Below the pieces are notes generated by a model, which searched no databases, was not told where the DNA came from, and saw only the letters and a program-made list of their open reading frames with translations. Shown in pieces: positions 59,230-64,000 of a DNA stretch of 64,000 bases; positions within the stretch are counted from its first letter, which is position 1; each line of letters starts with the position of its first letter. The stretch lies in contig CM059624.1 in the NCBI GenBank assembly GCA_030435675.1, positions 10,254,769 through 10,318,768 on the forward strand, read 5' to 3'. This stretch comes from Steinernema hermaphroditum (Eukaryota; Nematoda; Chromadorea; Rhabditida; Steinernematidae). The position numbers and the translations under genes were made by a program.

Positions 59230-62200
59230 TCATAAAAGACTGAAGTGCGAGGCGATGTTTTCTAGTCCGAGCTCCTTCTTCGACACCTCCCTCATGATGA
59301 ACTTCTGGATCTTGCCGGTGACCGTTCGTGGGAAGGCGTCTTCCTTCTTGAAGAGCACGTACTTCGGGATTTTGAAGTGGGCGATCTGAGTGAACAACGA
59401 ATGAAAGAGGCTAGGCGAAGGCACTCATCGCACCTTTCCCTTGCAGTGGTCCTGGATGTCCCGCTCTGTGATCTGGGCGCCCTCGCGGAGGCGGATCCAC
59501 GCGCAAACGGCCTCGCCGAAGCGCTCGTCGGGGACGCCGATGATCTGGACGTCTTCTATCTTCGGGTGCTTGAAGAGGAACTGCTCGATCTCGGTGGGGT
59601 AGACGTTCTCTCCGCCGCGGACGATCATGTCTTTGGAGCGGCCGACGATCGCCAATGTGCCGTCCTCGTTCATCACTCCGATGTCTCTGGAATGAGCTTC
59701 TTGAAACGGATTCAACGCATATACAGCACTCACCCCGTGTGGTACCATCTGTCGGGTGTGATCTCGTTCTTCGTCTGCTCCTCGTTGTCCCAGTAGCACC
59801 TCATGACGGAGTATCCCCGCACGAGAACCTCTCCTCGCTCGCCTCGAGGAAGAATCTTTCCGTCGCGGTCGACCACACACGATTCGAGATGGTCCATGAT
59901 GTGTCCGACGCTCTTGATTCTGTCCTCGGGCGCGTCCCTCCGTATCGACATGTAGGAGACGGGGCTGGTTTCTGTGGTGCCGTAGCACACCTGGAGATCC
60001 TTCATTCCGAGTTCGGTGACTAGACGTTGGCACAAGGCAATGGGACACGGGGCTCCCGCAACGAATCCTGCAGAGAAATCGCAGTGGATTCAAAGAATCC
60101 TGCGGGGTACCTGAGTGCATGGAGCTGTAGTCGTAGTCGGAGTAGTTGGGGTGGTTGAGCATGTCGATGTACATTGTGGGGGTGCCGTAGAGGGCAGTGC
60201 AGCGCTCTTCGTGGACGGCCTTTAGGGCTGCGTGCGCCTCGAATGAAGGCGCGGGGAAAACGCAGGTCTGGTGGTGGATGACGGCGCATAGACTGCCCAT
60301 GACGCATCCGAAGCAGTGGTAGAGGGGATTGGGGATGCAGATGATCGTTCGCTTCTCGTGGTATCCCGCGCGCATTCCCACGAAGTAGGCGTTGTTGATG
60401 ATGTTGTGGTGGGTTAGGGTCGCTCCTTTTGGCTGACCTGTGGTTCCCTGAACGAGTTTGAATATGATATGGTACAGCGAAGAAGGCAGGATATTGGCAA
60501 CATGAGTACTTGAATCAATGGAAAAGAAACCATCGGAATCAGCTGAACCATCTACAACAGGGTGTACCAGCATCATCGCTCAATCTCAAGGCTATATCAG
60601 AAACGATTCACTTCTCAAAAGTTACTTTGCTTTATTTGACACGAACAAGGCTACTTTGGGACAGTCCAGAATCGTCATTTTGGAGTGGAGTATGAAGCGG
60701 ACCGGTCACAAGCTGTTTGTTTCCTCATAGCCAATAGTTTTTTTCTGTTTGAACTTTTTTGTATTAGCTAATCGTTATCTATAATCCAAAACCCTTATGA
60801 AAGTACAGAAGTCATTACTGATCGAGCCAAAATATGTCATTAGTATGTAACTCAACACAAACAGGAACTTCTCAATCTTGATCGTGCACCCTTGTCCCCA
60901 GCGAATACCAGTATCTCCTTGTAAGACTCCGGACTTTAAACTCACACTTGTGTACTGGATGTTGACGGGGTCGTCGGGCTGCACTATTCGCTCAAGAGCG
61001 GCCAATTTGCTTTCGTCCTCCTCGGTGCCCATGGAGATGACGTCACAGTATCTCCACGCTCCTCTGAAACGTCCTATTCTCCTCTGAAAGCGAGAACAGA
61101 GGGCGACTGACCTGTAGCTCCTCTCTTCGGGGTCGAATATGATCAGATGGGCGAAATTGGGGAACTCCTCGCTGTGCACTCCGCTTTGGCCTTCCGGGAG
61201 CGCCGTCAGCTCCGGGATGACGTCAACGGCGCTACCGTAGTAGTTGGAGCGTTTGAAGTTGGGAGGGCAGACGAGTGCTTTGATGCCGACTTTTCCGAGG
61301 GCGAATTTGAGTTCTTCTGTTTGGTAGGAAGGGTTCACATTGACCATGATCATGCCGGCAAGGGCTGTGCCGAACTGGCAGACGACCCACTCGTAGGTGT
61401 TCGGACCCCACATGCCCACTCGATCTCCCTTCTCCAGGCCCAAGTGGAGGAGGCCTGTGGCCAGCTTCTCTGCCTGAATGGAGGTGGACGTGAAGGAGAG
61501 GCGAGCAACGTCACTTTAAATCTTTGTCGCTTGATCTTTGAAATTGATCAATGAGTCACAATCAATAGTCATTAGTTGGAGTAATTCTAGAGTTTTGTGT
61601 ATGTTCTTCACTACAGTTCTAGCAAAAAGATTATAATCTCTGCTTCCAGGATAATCAACGCAGTGGATCTTTCGGTCACCTGATTTCGGTAAAAGACCAC
61701 TTACGTCATAGAGCAATTCGGTGTAGGTCTTCCTGACTCCCTCGCGTTTAAAGATGACGACTTCGCGGTCGGGAACCTGAAATCTGGCGTTTAAAATGCA
61801 CACGACTTTTCGGACACGTCCACGTGCGTAGAATGCGCCCATATGCGAAAAAAAAAACGAACTGACCTGTTCGGCGGCGAGGCGAAGTCGTTCGCCGACG
61901 GTTTCGTAAAGGAGTGGCGTGGTGGACGCCCCGTTCACGTAACTCTTCATCACCGACTGCACAGAGGTCGTTCCGCTGAGAACGGAAAGCGACTTTTCTT
62001 CCATCGACAGAGAAGCCGTCTCTGCAACATCAATCCCGTACGTCATCATCATCTCCAACGCTTCCACGTCGCCTTCCGCAAGACACTTCCTCGCGATCGC
62101 CGGCTCTGCAGCGAGAGTTACTTGGAAGGGACAACAGAAGAAGGGTTAGGTGGGATAAGGAGCGGGCCGGGCGTGATTTTAGGCATCATAAAGAATAAGT

Positions 62201-62398
62201 AATTGGTTTGCAAAGGAGACATTCTGAGATCTAGAACAATGGATTCGAAACAAACAGAGGTGATAGTGGTACAACTATACGCTTGACCATACCTAAGCGA
62301 CTCTATGCAGCTGGCAGAACAGTGGGTGTTTAAAGGTCAGTGGACACGGCGATCGGGTGAGTTAGAAAAACGCGATCAAAGTACTCACCGATAAGCAT
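59230..62398 (-). CDS. ACSF2: Acyl-CoA synthetase, ACSF2 type
   Basis: Nine exons (low to high): 59230..59385, 59434..59686, 59734..60067, 60111..60447, 60946..61063, 61112..61473, 61705..61776, 61867..62105, 62389..62398; 626 aa. Activates medium-chain fatty acids to acyl-CoA using ATP. ANL-superfamily motifs: [16 protein letters not shown]-loop-like [17 protein letters not shown] (starting near 266, split across an exon junction), [71 protein letters not shown] and the C-terminal catalytic Lys in [11 protein letters not shown]. These match ACSF2 in order. The first coding exon has only ten coding bases; the open frame continues upstream to an acceptor near 62473, so extra N-terminal sequence, possibly a mitochondrial signal, may exist. 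Intron 60448-60945 is 498 nt. Confidence 0.94.
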
Positions 62399-64000
62399 TT
62401 TGGCGTCTTGTTCGATCTTCGAGGCAGTTGGCGTCGTCGATGGGACCGAAGTGTGTCGAGTGGCGTCCTGAAACATTACGTACGGAGTGAGTGGCCGGGC
62501 CAAGAAGGGCCGCGCTTAAATGGGGTCGCGCGGAACTCGGAGACCCATCTGCGTGATTACGGTCGTAAAAGTCAAAGTCGAAAAACACGGCGATAAACAG
62601 AGGAAATCCGACGTGCCACGGGAAGCGGAGTCTCGAGGGGAGATCTTCTCTAATTGGCATCAATTCGATCGTCACGGTCGAGCGGAGACACGCCGGAATC
62701 GCGACCAATCAACGTGGAGAGCATCGTGGAGTTCGGTAAAGTGGATTAAACGATGCACTTCGGACGATGTTCTTTTGAACTTTGTGAGGTGTGCGGGGAG
62801 ATAGGGAAGGGCAGACTGGATTGGAGCAAAGAAAATGAAGCAAAAACAGAGTGTAGGCACTTATCAATAATGACTGTTTTGGTTGTTTCTAGAAATAGGC
62901 CTCTGAAAGGAGCTAATCCGGCCAAAACGATTATTTTGCACTTATGTATCTAGTGACCTGAAACCGTTTTGGATCTGACCATTGTCAATTCATGCACTCT
63001 TCTCCATCTTTCAAGTAAAACTGCATATTTCTGTATTCCTAATCACCCTAAACTTTATTTTTTCCCGAATTTCGCGCACTTGTACCGCCTAATCGCAACC
63101 CTCGCACAATCTCCGATCGGATAAATCACAACGCGACACATTCGCTGACCCGATTACAAAGAATGCACAACCTGTAGCATCTGACCACCCTCAGAACCGA
63201 GCTGATAACCATCTGACGGCATCTTCTCCTAATTTTTCGTCCGTTTTCGCGCCTCCTCCTCTCAAGAAACGCCCGCGCACCCAAACTCGTTTTACGGATG
63301 CAGCGCTGGACCACAAAGGGTGTGGGTTGTTGCAGAGATTTGAGTCACTCTCTCTGGCTTCGAGTCCATCTAGCGATCACGGGTTGCGTAAATTAATTTA
63401 GCCGAAAAGGCGACGATCCCCCGGGGGATCGAGTTGCCACCGCCCGATGACGTCAGGTCCATTCGGTGCGCATAACTAAGAGTGGATCTGGGCTGTTTGT
63501 TTTAGTGGAATTCTGGTTCCCAGTAACCAGGAAGTGCAATACAGAGAGTTAATTCATACGATTTCTCGTTTCTTGGCAAAATCCACTCAACAGAACCAAT
63601 TAAACGATACCGGAAAGCAACAGTTCGACGGCAAGATCATCATACTATTGACCGATCGCCTATGACGATGACTAACTCGTGTAGTGATAAAGAATAATCA
63701 CGCCATTTGCGACTTTCCAATCAGGGTCATTTATTTTTATGTGATGACAATGGGCTCCATTGAAGCGTCAACGAAAACGCCAAAATATGATCGACGGTTG
63801 GAAATCGTTCACCCATAGGCAACTTTTTGTACGTGGTTTCGCATATCCTTTCGGTGTTGCTGCAAAATCGAAGTGAATTTTTGCACTTTACACTAAGACT
63901 CGGTCAACTTTGTAACATTTGACTGACTTAGTGGGACTGTAACGGCTATGTGAAGTGTTGACTCTCATGGCCGGATTTATAAAGAAGAGTTATTCCAGAA
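62399..64000. other. Upstream region of ACSF2-type gene
   Basis: About 1.6 kb to the window edge. It may include further 5' exons of the synthetase. A perfect 16-bp palindrome GATCCCCCGGGGGATC lies at 63415-63430 and a TGACGTCA at 63448-63455. No other exon recognised. Confidence 0.45.
63415..63430. repeat. Perfect 16-bp palindrome
   Basis: GATCCCCCGGGGGATC reads the same on both strands. It is 17 bp from a CRE (TGACGTCA at 63448-63455), so it may be part of a promoter outside the annotated genes. Confidence 0.8.

Noticed and set aside
62385..62708. Open frame upstream of the ACSF2-type gene
   Set aside because: Not in the reading frame of the synthetase and unrelated to mitochondrial presequences in a convincing way.

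Overview
This is a nuclear genomic window from a nematode. Evidence: two serpentine receptors of the nematode-specific class epsilon (Sre) type; very small introns (mostly 38-52 nt, with T-rich tracts ending in TTTCAG); many coding starts directly behind a TTTCAG-like acceptor, as expected for spliced-leader trans-splicing; and close gene packing. Base composition is balanced rather than strongly AT-rich, which argues against Strongyloides. A free-living or insect-associated rhabditid/tylenchine lineage is plausible, but genus cannot be resolved by eye. All models were built by joining exons so that reading phase, splice sites and protein family agree; exon coordinates are in each entry.

Layout. 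1-4.7 kb: 3' end of an APMAP-like beta-propeller gene, a possible Sds3/BRMS1-like chromatin protein, an SLC22 transporter and a small RNASEK gene. 4.9-7.0 kb: a C-terminal-motor kinesin (kinesin-14). 7.6-10.1 kb: a shortened CBP/p300-type acetyltransferase. 10.2-17.1 kb: the DNA-protein crosslink protease SPRTN, divergent from Integrator subunit INTS5, with an SRR1-like gene just behind INTS5. 17.3-21.8 kb: two tandem CYP4-type P450s that share a near-identical block. 23.2-30.7 kb: two Sre receptors head to head. 30.9-34.6 kb: a DDX5/DDX17 RNA helicase and a four-TM protein. 35.8-40.0 kb: an NPAS4/CKY-1 bHLH-PAS factor with a cluster of CREB-type sites, followed by an unrecognised secreted protein built on two copies of one peptide. 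40.0-48.3 kb: core-1 galactosyltransferase C1GALT1 and two head-to-head GH35 beta-galactosidases. 49.9-53.2 kb: a third CYP4-type P450 carrying a 341-bp foldback element in an intron. 55.6-64 kb: sphingosine kinase and an ACSF2-type acyl-CoA synthetase.

How the genes relate. Most neighbours are functionally unrelated, as is normal in nematodes. Themes are genome and transcription maintenance (SPRTN, INTS5, DDX5/17, CBP-like, Sds3-like), lipid and xenobiotic metabolism (three P450s, sphingosine kinase, ACSF2, APMAP), glycan handling (C1GALT1, two GH35 enzymes) and neuronal sensing/regulation (Sre pair, NPAS4-like, the repeat peptide). Kinesin-RNASEK-SLC22 and INTS5-SRRD are same-strand runs with gaps of about 160-240 bp and could be operons.

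The most novel items are the two-repeat secreted protein at 39480-39968, whose repeats are conserved in protein but changed at silent positions; the CBP-like enzyme lacking TAZ domains; and the CRE/E-box cluster around the NPAS4-like gene. No tRNA, rRNA, CRISPR or intact transposase gene was found by eye.
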